Assembly (NCBI GenBank): GCA_041306075.1
Contig: JBFYKH010000058.1
Span: 1 to 32,206, forward strand
DNA from: JAHIYG01 sp041306075
Lineage (GTDB): Archaea; Altiarchaeota; Altiarchaeia; IMC4; SCGC-AAA252-I15
Direction: 5' to 3'
DNA: 32,206 nt
The notes beneath the pieces are model-generated. The model was not told the origin of the DNA and made no database searches. It saw only the letters and a program-made list of their open reading frames with translations. Shown here one piece after another: positions 1 through 7,242 of this stretch (the stretch's first letter is position 1; every line of letters begins with the position of its first letter). A program made the position numbers and the translations under genes.

Positions 1-611
1 ATGGACACGTTCACGGAGACTATCTTCGACGGCGAATGGAAGAGGAGCCACTGGATGGTGTCCGAGTCCATCTTCGAGGACCACACGTCCGCGGAGAGCC
101 TGAGGGGGGCCCGGTTGTACGGCTCGAATATCATCCAGCCGACGAGGACCCTGAGCGGCGCGGTCCAGCCGATGGACAGTATGTCGGCCAGGAAGACGTC
201 CCGGAAACGCAGCGGCCTCAGGCTGTACGCCGCGTTCAAAAGGAGGATTACGACGTTTATCGCGAGTATCCTCGCGTCGAGGAGGAGGGAGACTGCGGTG
301 GAGGCTGAGAGGAGCAGGAGGAATACCGCCCCGGCCTCGCGGTATGATACCCTGCCGGACGCCAGGGGACGGCCCCTCTTGGATGGGTGGAGCCTGTCGA
401 GCGGCAGGTCCGAGACGTCGTTTATTATGTAGCTCATGCCCTGCACCATCACGAGGTTGGCGAATCCCAGGAAGATTCGCAGGATGATGTTATACGGAGG
501 CTCCGTCGGCGACATTAGGAACAGGGCCGGAGCGGCTCCGAGGAGGACGTAAAGGCTCTTGAACCATTGCCTCGGCCTCAGGAGCTGCAGGATTTCCCGG
601 TTTAGCGCCAT
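1..611 (-). CDS. UbiA-family prenyltransferase, polyprenyl-phosphate phosphoribosyltransferase-like (3' end cut by window edge)
   Basis: The reading frame opens at the ATG at 611 and stays open to the window edge, giving the first 203 residues. It begins with an LRPRQWFK segment (about residues 11-18), followed by hydrophobic stretches. The first aspartate-rich motif, NDVSDLPLD, lies at residues 64-72 and is followed by RLHPSKRGRPLASG; the second region is YSLRPLRFRDVFLAD (129-143). The LRPRQW start and HPxKRxRPxASG are typical of the UbiA branch that contains decaprenyl-phosphate phosphoribosyltransferase, a membrane enzyme that puts a phosphopentose on a polyprenyl phosphate. Other UbiA substrates (geranylgeranylglyceryl phosphate, quinones) are not excluded. 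A TATA-like box sits about 27 nt upstream, so the transcript may be leaderless. UbiA membership is clear; the substrate is inferred. Confidence 0.8.
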   Translation of the reverse strand, partial: MALNREILQLLRPRQWFKSLYVLLGAAPALFLMSPTEPPYNIILRIFLGFANLVMVQGMSYIINDVSDLPLDRLHPSKRGRPLASGRVSYREAGAVFLLLLSASTAVSLLLDARILAINVVILLLNAAYSLRPLRFRDVFLADILSIGWTAPLRVLVGWMIFEPYNRAPLRLSADVWSSKMDSDTIQWLLFHSPSKIVSVNVS

Positions 612-633
612 GGTAGTGATTAAGCGTCAGCGG

Positions 634-642
634 ACATATATA
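634..642 (-). promoter_or_regulatory. TATA-like box for the UbiA-family gene
   Basis: On the minus strand this reads GTATATATG. Its centre is about 27 nt upstream of the ATG at 611, the spacing expected if transcription starts at or next to the start codon. No Shine-Dalgarno sequence precedes the ATG, which agrees with a leaderless transcript. Confidence 0.5.
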
Positions 643-674
643 CGAAGCATGCGCGGCGTCATCCTTGACGGGTT

Positions 675-1322
675 TCACCCGGACGCGTAGAGCCAGTAGC
701 GGAAAGAGTTGGCGTCTGGCTTCCCGGACGAGTATTTCACCGTGAAGTTCGTAGTGTCGCGGGTGACGTACTTCGACGGGACGAGGAGCCGGACGTCCCT
801 CCACCTCGAGAACATGTCAGCCCCCGGCGACGCCATTGCCCCCACGTAAACGCCGTCTGCGTATACTTCGACAGCCTGCTCCGGCACGCTGTAGTCTATC
901 CGCCGCACCAGGATGTGGTCCGTTCCCGGCCGGGTCCGCATCGCGAATCCCTCGGATTCCCTGTATCCCCGCCCGTCATCCTCGACGAGCCGGCCGTTAG
1001 GGTAGTTGTACAGCCGCTTGATGGGGGCTGTGGACTTGAGGCTCACGTAGCCGTGCCCCGCCTCGTCTGCCTTGTCCCCTACGTCCAGGGAGTCCAATAG
1101 CGCGAGCCCTGCATCAGAGAAGCCCACCGGGGACCCGCCGTCATGACGCACGTCTGCGCCCCCTCCGAACGCCCAGACAGCTATGGCGAGGGTGATTAGT
1201 ATCACAACCGCGTGGAAGTGCCGGCCGTACAGCCCTAATGCCGATGCCCTGGCGCGCCCGGACCACGTCTTCCAGGACGATGCCCCCGAACCGGACGCGG
1301 ACCCTTTAGCCAAGACAGTCAC
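675..1322 (-). CDS. Membrane-anchored ectodomain protein, paralogue of the C-terminal module of the protein at 11380-14244
   Basis: A 215-residue protein. A short basic N-terminal tail (about 1-36) is followed by one membrane segment (about 37-53) and then an outward-facing domain of about 140 residues. The domain (77-212) aligns without gaps to residues 812-947 of the large membrane protein at 11380-14244; by hand I count about 73 identities in 136 positions. Shared landmarks are DDGRGYR, LVRR-DYSVP, VEVY-DG and PDAN-F-YW. The pattern resembles jelly-roll, carbohydrate-binding-like domains, but I do not recognise a named family. The start is the GTG at 1322: an in-frame stop lies just upstream and no internal ATG precedes the membrane segment. 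It lies 31 nt after the second radical SAM gene and is probably cotranscribed with it. Confidence 0.8.
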   Translation of the reverse strand: MTVLAKGSASGSGASSWKTWSGRARASALGLYGRHFHAVVILITLAIAVWAFGGGADVRHDGGSPVGFSDAGLALLDSLDVGDKADEAGHGYVSLKSTAPIKRLYNYPNGRLVEDDGRGYRESEGFAMRTRPGTDHILVRRIDYSVPEQAVEVYADGVYVGAMASPGADMFSRWRDVRLLVPSKYVTRDTTNFTVKYSSGKPDANSFRYWLYASG

Positions 1323-1353
1323 CCGGAATCATCATCTGCCGAACACCCTGCCG

Positions 1354-2745
1354 TCAATTCATGTCGAAGCTGATTATGCCCCTCGCCCCGCTTGCGTAAA
1401 GCCTCAGCTTGTCTAACGAGTCGAGCTTCATGAGCTTGCGCATGACGTACCCGGGCCTGAGGTAGAATTCCCGGTAGGCCCTCTTGACCCATTCGTCGGC
1501 GCCGTCCACGAAGTAGGGTATCCTCGGCATGTCCTTGCCGAGCGTGAAGTCGCGCCAGTAGTCCCCGGCGACGAGCCCGGCCTCGACCGCGAGGTCGTAG
1601 AGGTGGGTGCGCGGGTACGGCGTAGCCACTGTGAACATCACCCAGTCCGGGTCCAGCTCCTTCGCGAAGTCTATCGTCCGCCTCATGGTCGCCCGGTCCT
1701 CACGGGCGTACCCTATGATGAAGTACCCGAACGTCTCGATGCCGGCCTCCCTGGTCGCCCTGAATACTTCGCGGACCTGCCCGGGGGTTATGCCCTTGCG
1801 CATTAGCTTGAGTATGCCCTCGTCGCCGGACTCGACCCCGTAGCGCAGCCTCACGCAGCCGGCCTCCCGCATCAGCTTCAGGAGCCCGGGGTCGACGTTG
1901 TTCACCCTGACGGGCGACTCCCATTTCACGTCGAGGCCCCGCCGGATTATCTCCTCGCATATGCCGGAGAGGTGCTCCTTCCGCACGCCGATGGTGTCGT
2001 CGTAGAACATGAACCATCTCGTCCCGTACTTCCGGGCGCACTCCTCCATCTCGTCCACAACCTTGCTAGGACTCCGATAGCGGGGATGGCTGTCGCACGG
2101 CTGCTTGAAGCAGAAGCCGCACCTGTAGGGGCACCCCCTGCTCGAGACGATGGTCGTGAACTTCCGGTCGGTTATCGCGCAGTAGTACTTGTCCATCGGC
2201 AGGAGGTGCCGCGCAGGATAAGGGAGGGCGTCCAAGTCCTCGACGAGGCCGTAGCCGCCGTCGACGACCACTTTGCCGCCGACGCGCCTCACAAGGCCCG
2301 GAATCTTAGGCACTGAGCCCGCCTGGAGGCCCGACACCAGCGCCGCCATCGCGTATTCGCCCTCGCCTACGACGCCGTAGTCGACGCAGCCGTAGGACAG
2401 CGTCTCCTCGGGGTAGACCGACATCTGCGGCCCGCCTAGCACCACCGTGGCCCCGGCCTCCTTGCCGAGCCTCGCGGCCTCGAGCGCCCCCGGCAGGGTC
2501 GACGTCATGGAGGTCACTCCGACGACGTCGGGCCGCCACCCGGCTATCCTGGCCCTTGCCTCGTCGACCGTCAGGTTCTCGGCCTGTATGTCGAGTATCC
2601 CCGCCTCGTGGCCGGCGGCCTCGAGGACGGCGGCGATGTACGAGACGCCGAGGGGCTGGTACACGCCCTGGGCGCGGTTAAGGCTCTCGGGGAGGCGCGT
2701 GTTTATGTTCCCCTTCTCCCGGGGGTTGACTAGGAGGACCCTCAT
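1354..2745 (-). CDS. B12-binding-domain radical SAM enzyme (second of a tandem pair)
   Basis: A 463-residue protein. Residues 1-140 form a Rossmann-like cobalamin-binding domain starting MRVLLVNPRE, with VLGGPQ and GEGE segments. The radical SAM core follows, with the iron-sulfur ligands C205, C209 and C212 in a CPYRCGFC motif. The overall plan is that of the BchE/P-methylase class. The classical DxHxxG cobalamin ligand motif is not visible, as in many members. ATG 2745 is chosen because it overlaps the upstream stop as ATGA (2742-2745); an upstream in-frame ATG at 2763 would lie inside the preceding gene. The C-terminal region (YREFYLRPGYVMRKL) matches its neighbour at 2742-4154, so the two are paralogues. 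The reaction is unknown; with UbiA and glycan genes nearby, lipid or sugar methylation or rearrangement is a reasonable inference. Confidence 0.88.
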   Translation of the reverse strand: MRVLLVNPREKGNINTRLPESLNRAQGVYQPLGVSYIAAVLEAAGHEAGILDIQAENLTVDEARARIAGWRPDVVGVTSMTSTLPGALEAARLGKEAGATVVLGGPQMSVYPEETLSYGCVDYGVVGEGEYAMAALVSGLQAGSVPKIPGLVRRVGGKVVVDGGYGLVEDLDALPYPARHLLPMDKYYCAITDRKFTTIVSSRGCPYRCGFCFKQPCDSHPRYRSPSKVVDEMEECARKYGTRWFMFYDDTIGVRKEHLSGICEEIIRRGLDVKWESPVRVNNVDPGLLKLMREAGCVRLRYGVESGDEGILKLMRKGITPGQVREVFRATREAGIETFGYFIIGYAREDRATMRRTIDFAKELDPDWVMFTVATPYPRTHLYDLAVEAGLVAGDYWRDFTLGKDMPRIPYFVDGADEWVKRAYREFYLRPGYVMRKLMKLDSLDKLRLYASGARGIISFDMN

Positions 2746-4154
2746 CTGCCGCCCCCGCCCCATGAGGCCATCGCCTTCGTGAGCGTGTAGAGGCCTTTGA
2801 CGTTGGCCTTCAATTCGCCGAGGGACCGCATCCTCAATGCCCGGTTAAGCATGAAACGCGGGCTGTAGAACACCTCCCTGTGGGCCCTCGCCATGAGGCC
2901 CATCAGCTCCCCGGACGTCATCGACTTCGGGACGTATATGGGCTCGTTCTGGAGTGTGTATTTGCTCCAGTCGTAGCAAGCCCTCCCCTCCTCCACCGCG
3001 ATGTCCCAGAAGCGGGTTCCTGGGGACGGCAGCGCAAAGTTGAAATAATGCTGGGTGGAGTATGGCACGAGGCTCTTCGCAAGCCGTATCGTGTCCTCGA
3101 TAGTCTCCCTCGTGTCCCATACGTTGCCGAGTATCCAGCTCCCGTTAGCCTCCATGCCAACGTCGCTCGTCACCTTGAAGGCCTCGACAATCTGCTCGAC
3201 TGTTATCTGCTTGCATATCCTGTCCAGGACGCCCTGGTTGCCGCTCTCGCAACCGTAGAAGACGAGGATGCACCCGGCCGCCTTCATCCCCTCAAGGAGC
3301 TCCCGGTCGACCACGTTCACCCGGGAGTTGCAGTCCCAGATGATGCCGACCTTCTCCTCCACGAGGCGGTCGCACACTTCCAGGACGCGCCTCTTGTCGA
3401 CTGTGAACTCGTCGTCGAACACCCGAAGGTACGTGAATCCCCTCTCCCTGAGGGCGTAAATCATCTCCATGACCCTGTTCACGGAGTGCGCCCTGAACCG
3501 CCCCTTGTTGACTATGCGGGAGGCGCAGTAGTAGCACTGGTAGGGGCAGCCGCGGGACGTGATTATCGTCGTCCACTTCCCCTCCTTGGCCTTGTGCAGG
3601 TGAGGATGGTACCGCTCGAGCGGCAGGCAGTCGAAGTCCGGCACCGGCAGGGAGTCTATGTCGGCTATGAGCGGCCTCGCCGCCGTCCTCACAGTCCCGT
3701 CCCCAGCCCTGATGACGAGGCCAGCCACGTCGGCTGGCGCCTTGCCGCCGGCAAGCTCGAGCATAGCATGCTCGCCCTCGCCGACGCAGACCGCGTCCAG
3801 TTCGCGGCACTCCATGATGGTCCGCTCAGGCAGCGCGGATGCGTGGTATCCGCCGACGATGGTGAGGATGCCGCCATCAACCCTCTTGGCGAGGCGGACG
3901 ACCTCGTAGGCCAATAGTATGTTCGACGTCATCGCCGAAACCCCGACGATGGACGGACTAAAACCCCGTATAAGCTCTGAAACAGCGTCTTCGGTCAGGC
4001 CCTGCGTCTCGGGGTCTATCACCCTGACCTCATGCCCCCCCGCCTTCAGCACCGCGCTGACGGACATGAGGCCCTGGCAGGGATGCTTCGAAAAGACGCC
4101 GCTCAAAGGCCCGTAAACGCGCGCGTAAGGCGCATCCACAAGGAGGATTTTCAT
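2742..4154 (-). CDS. B12-binding-domain radical SAM enzyme (first of a tandem pair)
   Basis: A 470-residue protein with an N-terminal cobalamin-binding-type domain (MKILLVDAPY; VGGYHASALPE at about 100-110; CVGEGEHAM) and a radical SAM core with C203, C207 and C210 in CPYQCYYC. The open frame extends to 4766, but everything upstream of 4154 is antisense to the nucleotidyltransferase gene, so ATG 4154 is the start; it gives the expected N terminus for this family. The C terminus (HREVFYSPRFMLNRAL) resembles that of the downstream paralogue, with which it overlaps by 4 nt. It heads the minus-strand unit running to 675 and faces the heptose cluster across a 93-nt divergent promoter region. The substrate cannot be read from the sequence. 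Confidence 0.88.
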   Translation of the reverse strand: MKILLVDAPYARVYGPLSGVFSKHPCQGLMSVSAVLKAGGHEVRVIDPETQGLTEDAVSELIRGFSPSIVGVSAMTSNILLAYEVVRLAKRVDGGILTIVGGYHASALPERTIMECRELDAVCVGEGEHAMLELAGGKAPADVAGLVIRAGDGTVRTAARPLIADIDSLPVPDFDCLPLERYHPHLHKAKEGKWTTIITSRGCPYQCYYCASRIVNKGRFRAHSVNRVMEMIYALRERGFTYLRVFDDEFTVDKRRVLEVCDRLVEEKVGIIWDCNSRVNVVDRELLEGMKAAGCILVFYGCESGNQGVLDRICKQITVEQIVEAFKVTSDVGMEANGSWILGNVWDTRETIEDTIRLAKSLVPYSTQHYFNFALPSPGTRFWDIAVEEGRACYDWSKYTLQNEPIYVPKSMTSGELMGLMARAHREVFYSPRFMLNRALRMRSLGELKANVKGLYTLTKAMASWGGGGR

Positions 4155-4177
4155 ATGCCACACACGAGCCGCCCACC

Positions 4178-4186
4178 CTAAAAACA
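4178..4186 (-). promoter_or_regulatory. Possible TATA-like box for the radical SAM operon
   Basis: The minus strand reads TGTTTTTAG, centred about 28 nt upstream of the ATG at 4154. This spacing is shared by other start codons in the window. A second candidate, CTTATACTTG at 4197-4206, would give a leader of about 20 nt. I cannot choose firmly between them. Confidence 0.35.
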
Positions 4187-4216
4187 AGCGGTTTCTCAAG
4201 TATAAGAAGGGGACTC

Positions 4217-4225
4217 TTAAATATA
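4217..4225 (+). promoter_or_regulatory. TATA-like box for the heptose/glycan cluster
   Basis: TTAAATATA is centred about 27 nt upstream of the ATG at 4248 and no clear Shine-Dalgarno sequence precedes that ATG, so a leaderless transcript is likely. Together with the minus-strand box it makes a divergent promoter region. Confidence 0.5.
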
Positions 4226-4247
4226 GTCTCCATATCGGGGCCGATAC

Positions 4248-4985
4248 ATGAAGGTTGTTGTTATAGCCGGCGGCCAAGCCGTGAGGATGAGGCCTTTGGC
4301 GGAGGAGACGCCGAAATGCCTGCTCTACGTCTGCGGCAGACCCATCCTGGAGCATCAGGTGAGGGAGTACAGGAGGCAGGGTTACAGGGACTTCGTCTTC
4401 TGCGTCGCCCACATGGCCGGGAAGGTGGAGGAGCACTTCGGCGATGGGAGCAGGCTGGACGTGGGGATACGTTACAGCAACGACGGGGACAAGCCGCTCG
4501 GCACCGCCGGGAGCGTGAAAAACGCCGAGGACCTGATTGGCCCGGACGGACGGTTCATCGTCTCCTACGGGGACGTCCTCACGAACATGAGGCTCGACAG
4601 GCTTTTGGAGTACCACTCGGCGAAGAATGCGGCAGCGACCGCGACTTTGAGGCCCCTGCCACCGGGTTACAGGGGCTCGAGCGCCGTCAGGGTGGGGGCT
4701 TACGGAGAGGTGACGGAATTCCGCGAGGGAGGCGGTAAGGGCGGCGGGGAACACGCCGGAGAACACATAAACTCGGGCATCTACGTTTGCGATAGGAGAG
4801 TCCTAGATCTCATACCTGGCGGAGTAAAATACGACTTCGCGTCCGACCTGTTCCAGGACATGGTCGCCAGGAAGCTTGGCCTCTACGGTTATGTGACAGG
4901 GGAGTTCTACAGGGAACTCGGCAGGCCGGAAAAATACAGGGGCTTCCTCGCCGAGGCGGAGGGGAGGGGGAGTGTGTTCCCGTGA
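4248..4985 (+). CDS. hddC: Sugar-1-phosphate nucleotidyltransferase, likely D-glycero-alpha-D-manno-heptose-1-phosphate guanylyltransferase
   Basis: A 245-residue protein of the NTP-transferase family. It has the N-terminal nucleotide-binding signature VVVIAGGQAVRMRPL (3-17), PKCLLYVCGRPILEHQ (22-37), PLGTAG (83-88) and a metal-binding YGDV at 107-110. The fold is shared by glucose-1-phosphate thymidylyl- and mannose-1-phosphate guanylyltransferases, and sequence alone does not fix base or sugar. The heptose assignment rests on the next three genes, which encode the phosphatase, kinase and isomerase of the GDP-heptose route. Its length fits the short HddC group without the C-terminal beta-helix of longer enzymes. 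The stop overlaps the GTG start of gmhB (GTGA, 4982-4985). Confidence 0.75.
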   Translation: MKVVVIAGGQAVRMRPLAEETPKCLLYVCGRPILEHQVREYRRQGYRDFVFCVAHMAGKVEEHFGDGSRLDVGIRYSNDGDKPLGTAGSVKNAEDLIGPDGRFIVSYGDVLTNMRLDRLLEYHSAKNAAATATLRPLPPGYRGSSAVRVGAYGEVTEFREGGGKGGGEHAGEHINSGIYVCDRRVLDLIPGGVKYDFASDLFQDMVARKLGLYGYVTGEFYRELGRPEKYRGFLAEAEGRGSVFP

Positions 4986-5530
4986 GGCGTGCAGTCTTCC
5001 TTGACAGGGACGGCGTTATAAACGAGGAAGTGGAAAACCTGGTGAAGCCTGAGGACTTCAGGCTCAAGGAAGGAGCGGCGGAAGCCATCCGCCGCCTGAA
5101 TGAGATGGGATACCTCGTCATAGTCGCGACCAACCAGCCGGTATTAGCCAAGGGATTCGCGAGCTTCGAGGACATGGACAGGATACACGGGAGGATGAGC
5201 GAGCTCCTCGCCGGACACAATGCGCGGGTGGACGCCGTCTACGTGTGCCCCCACCACCCGGAGAAAGGATTCCCTGGAGAGAGGGGGAGCTTGAAGGCGA
5301 GATGCGGCTGCAGGAAACCCGAGCCAGGCCTCATTACTAAGGCCATGGCGGATTTCGACGTGGACGCCGGCGGCTCGTGGATGGTGGGGGACTCGCCCAC
5401 GGACGTCGAAGCCGGCAGGAAGGCCGGTCTAAGGACCATACTCGTCGGGAAAAAGGCCCTCCCTGCGGGTGAGACCCGCGAAGCCGGGACCCTATCGCAG
5501 GCTGTCGACATGATAACCGGAAAACGCTGA
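4982..5530 (+). CDS. gmhB: D-glycero-D-manno-heptose-1,7-bisphosphate 7-phosphatase (HAD family)
   Basis: A 182-residue cytosolic phosphatase. The HAD nucleophile and acid are D8 and D10 in FLDRDGVIN; ATNQP (49-53) supplies motif II, and VGDSPTDVEAG (135-145) carries the C-terminal acidic motif. The zinc loop of the GmhB/histidinol-phosphatase group is intact: C89 with H91/H92, then C108 and C110 in RCGCRKP. The family removes the C7 phosphate from heptose 1,7-bisphosphate, the step between kinase and nucleotidyltransferase. Histidinol phosphatase is the main alternative, but the adjacent heptose kinase and isomerase favour GmhB. The GTG start at 4982 overlaps the previous stop; no better start is present. 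Confidence 0.85.
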   Translation: MRRAVFLDRDGVINEEVENLVKPEDFRLKEGAAEAIRRLNEMGYLVIVATNQPVLAKGFASFEDMDRIHGRMSELLAGHNARVDAVYVCPHHPEKGFPGERGSLKARCGCRKPEPGLITKAMADFDVDAGGSWMVGDSPTDVEAGRKAGLRTILVGKKALPAGETREAGTLSQAVDMITGKR

Positions 5531-5546
5531 AAAAAGGCCTAGGAAA

Positions 5547-5572
5547 GCTTATATCCGCCGACTGCGAAGGAG
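5547..5572 (+). promoter_or_regulatory. TATA-like box and ribosome binding site before hddA
   Basis: In the 51-nt gap after gmhB, GCTTATATC lies at 5547-5555, about 30 nt before the ATG at 5582, and AGGAG lies at 5568-5572, nine bases before that ATG. The gene may therefore have its own promoter and also be translated from a longer transcript starting before hddC. Confidence 0.45.
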
Positions 5573-5581
5573 TATACACTT

Positions 5582-6571
5582 ATGATACTCTCCAGAACGC
5601 CGCTGAGGATAACGCTCGGCGGAGGAGGGACGGACCTGCCGTTCTACGCCAACGTGCACGGAGGCTCGCTCGTCACCGCGTCAATAGACCGTTACGTGTA
5701 CATCACCGTCAGCCCGCGGCTGCAGCGGAACATCAAGCTGAACTACTCCAGGACCGAGGTGGTCGAAAAGGCGGAGGATGTGAGGCACCCCTTGATAAGG
5801 GAGTGCATGAGGCTGACGGGGACGGGGCCTATCGAGATACACTCCACCGCGGAGATACCATCCGGGACCGGCCTCGGCTCATCGGCGGCCTTCACCGTAG
5901 GCCTACTGAACGGCCTTTATTACCATTCCAGGAACGTCATGTCGAAGTACAAGCTTGCCGAAGACGCCTCCCACGTGATAATGGACGTCCTCGGGGAGCC
6001 GTGCGGCAAACAGGACCAGTACGCGTGCGCGTTCGGGGGTATAAACCACCTTGGCGTCGGCACTGACGGGGAGGTGACCGTAACGCCCATTGACATACGC
6101 CATGAGGACCTCCTCGCGCTGGAGCGGAACCTCATGATATTCTATCTCGGAGGCGAAAGGTCGGCCAGCGAGGTGCTGGACGGCCAGAGGAGGAAGGCGA
6201 AGAAGCCGGGGGCCGGCATATATGAGCAGTACCATAGAATCAAGGAGATAGGCGAGGAGAGCCTCAGATGCCTCAGGGGAGGCGACATCACCGGGTTCGG
6301 GAGGCTGATGGACGACCACTGGAGGCTTAAGAGGGGCATCACCCCCTCGATGAGCAACTCCAGGATAGACAGGCTCTACAGGCTCGCCATCAAGCACCAT
6401 GCGCTCGGAGGGAAGATAATAGGCGCCGGGGGAGGGGGATTCCTGATGGTCTACGCCGAAAAGGGGCGGGAGCGGCTCCTGAAGGCGATGGTGTCGAAGG
6501 GGCTGGTCTACACCCCGTTCAAGTTCGATTTCGACGGCTCGAGGATAGTCTATGACGGCGCACACTACTGA
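5582..6571 (+). CDS. hddA: D-glycero-alpha-D-manno-heptose-7-phosphate kinase (GHMP kinase family)
   Basis: A 329-residue GHMP-family kinase that would phosphorylate heptose 7-phosphate at C1. It starts with SRTPLRITLGGGGTDLPFY (4-22), characteristic of the HddA/fucokinase-like branch. The ATP-binding loop IPSGTGLGSSAAF is at 92-104, and the C-terminal glycine-rich GAGGGGFLMVY follows near residue 280. Length is typical. It sits between gmhB and gmhA, and its 3' end overlaps the gmhA start by 20 nt, so the two are translationally linked. Other sugar kinases share the fold, but the full set of neighbouring activities makes the heptose assignment strong. Confidence 0.87.
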   Translation: MILSRTPLRITLGGGGTDLPFYANVHGGSLVTASIDRYVYITVSPRLQRNIKLNYSRTEVVEKAEDVRHPLIRECMRLTGTGPIEIHSTAEIPSGTGLGSSAAFTVGLLNGLYYHSRNVMSKYKLAEDASHVIMDVLGEPCGKQDQYACAFGGINHLGVGTDGEVTVTPIDIRHEDLLALERNLMIFYLGGERSASEVLDGQRRKAKKPGAGIYEQYHRIKEIGEESLRCLRGGDITGFGRLMDDHWRLKRGITPSMSNSRIDRLYRLAIKHHALGGKIIGAGGGGFLMVYAEKGRERLLKAMVSKGLVYTPFKFDFDGSRIVYDGAHY

Positions 6572-7163
6572 GGAGTATGTCGACGCATACCTGGAGGAAG
6601 TAAGGGACATCGCAGGGAGGATTGACAGGGGGGAGATAAAGAAGGCGATAGACATCCTCTATGACGCCTGGAAACTGGGGAGCCACGTATACCTCATGGG
6701 CTGCGGAGGCTCCGCCGCGGCGGCGTCCCATTTCGCCGCGGACCTGTCGAAGACCGCGATAGTCCCCGGAAAGAGGAGGTTCAAGGCCCTGAGCCTCGTG
6801 GACAACGCAGCCTGCGTTACGGCGTGGACCAACGACGAAGGCTGGGACTCGGTCTTCCAATGCCAGATAGAGAATTACATGCAGGAGGGCGACGTCGCGG
6901 TCGGCATAAGCGTCCACGGCGGGAAAGGCAGGGCCAATGCCGGCGCCTGGAGCCAGAACATCACTAAGGCGATGCAGTATGTGAGGGATAACGGCGGCAG
7001 GTGCATAGGGATAGCGGGATTCGACGGAGGGGCGTTCAAGGAGCTGTGCGACGCCTGCATAGTCGTGCCAAAGGAGTCGACCGCCCTCGTGGAAGGGTTC
7101 CACGGGGACATACAGCACATGATAGTGTTCAGGCTGAGGGAGATGATAGGAGAGGGGATTTGA
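6552..7163 (+). CDS. gmhA: SIS-domain sugar-phosphate isomerase, sedoheptulose-7-phosphate isomerase-like
   Basis: A 203-residue single SIS-domain protein. The phosphosugar-binding loop is GCGGSAAAASHFAADL (50-65), followed by the family-like stretch LVDNAACVTAWTNDEGWDSVF. GmhA turns sedoheptulose 7-phosphate into D-glycero-D-manno-heptose 7-phosphate, the first committed step. The enzyme looks divergent: the usual TSGNSPN loop is replaced by SVHGGKGRANA (120-130), and the C-terminal EVH...H motif appears as EGFHGDIQH (181-189), with the glutamate one position further from the histidine. A different SIS isomerase is thus possible. GAGG at 6541-6544 lies seven bases before the ATG at 6552 and supports that start inside the end of hddA. 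Confidence 0.75.
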   Translation: MTAHTTEEYVDAYLEEVRDIAGRIDRGEIKKAIDILYDAWKLGSHVYLMGCGGSAAAASHFAADLSKTAIVPGKRRFKALSLVDNAACVTAWTNDEGWDSVFQCQIENYMQEGDVAVGISVHGGKGRANAGAWSQNITKAMQYVRDNGGRCIGIAGFDGGAFKELCDACIVVPKESTALVEGFHGDIQHMIVFRLREMIGEGI

Positions 7164-7164
7164 C

Positions 7165-7242
7165 ATGAGCGTAGCTCTAGACGGCGAGGAAGCCGTCAGT
7201 CGGTTCATATCCGAAGCCGGAGGACAGGCCAGACCCCCATGA
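7165..7242 (+). CDS. Possible 25-residue leader or coupling ORF
   Basis: An ATG two bases after the gmhA stop opens a 25-codon frame (MSVALDGEEAVSRF...) whose TGA at 7240-7242 overlaps the ATG of the epimerase gene as ATGA. It fills what would otherwise be a 75-nt gap. No family is recognisable. It may be a real small protein, a coupling ORF that delivers ribosomes to the epimerase start, or the eroded start of a lost gene. The evidence is its position only. Confidence 0.35.
   Translation: MSVALDGEEAVSRFISEAGGQARPP

Noticed and set aside
1..432. A 143-codon plus-strand open frame starting at base 1
   Set aside because: It is antisense to the UbiA-family gene, whose aspartate-rich motifs are clear; the plus-strand product has no recognisable features.
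2880..3917. A 345-codon open frame on the plus strand
   Set aside because: It is antisense to the first radical SAM gene, whose cysteine motif and paralogy are clear; the translated product has low-complexity His/Pro/Arg composition.
4155..4766. N-terminal extension of the first radical SAM protein to 674 residues
   Set aside because: The extension is antisense to the nucleotidyltransferase gene, has no domain pattern, and the family N terminus begins at the ATG at 4154.
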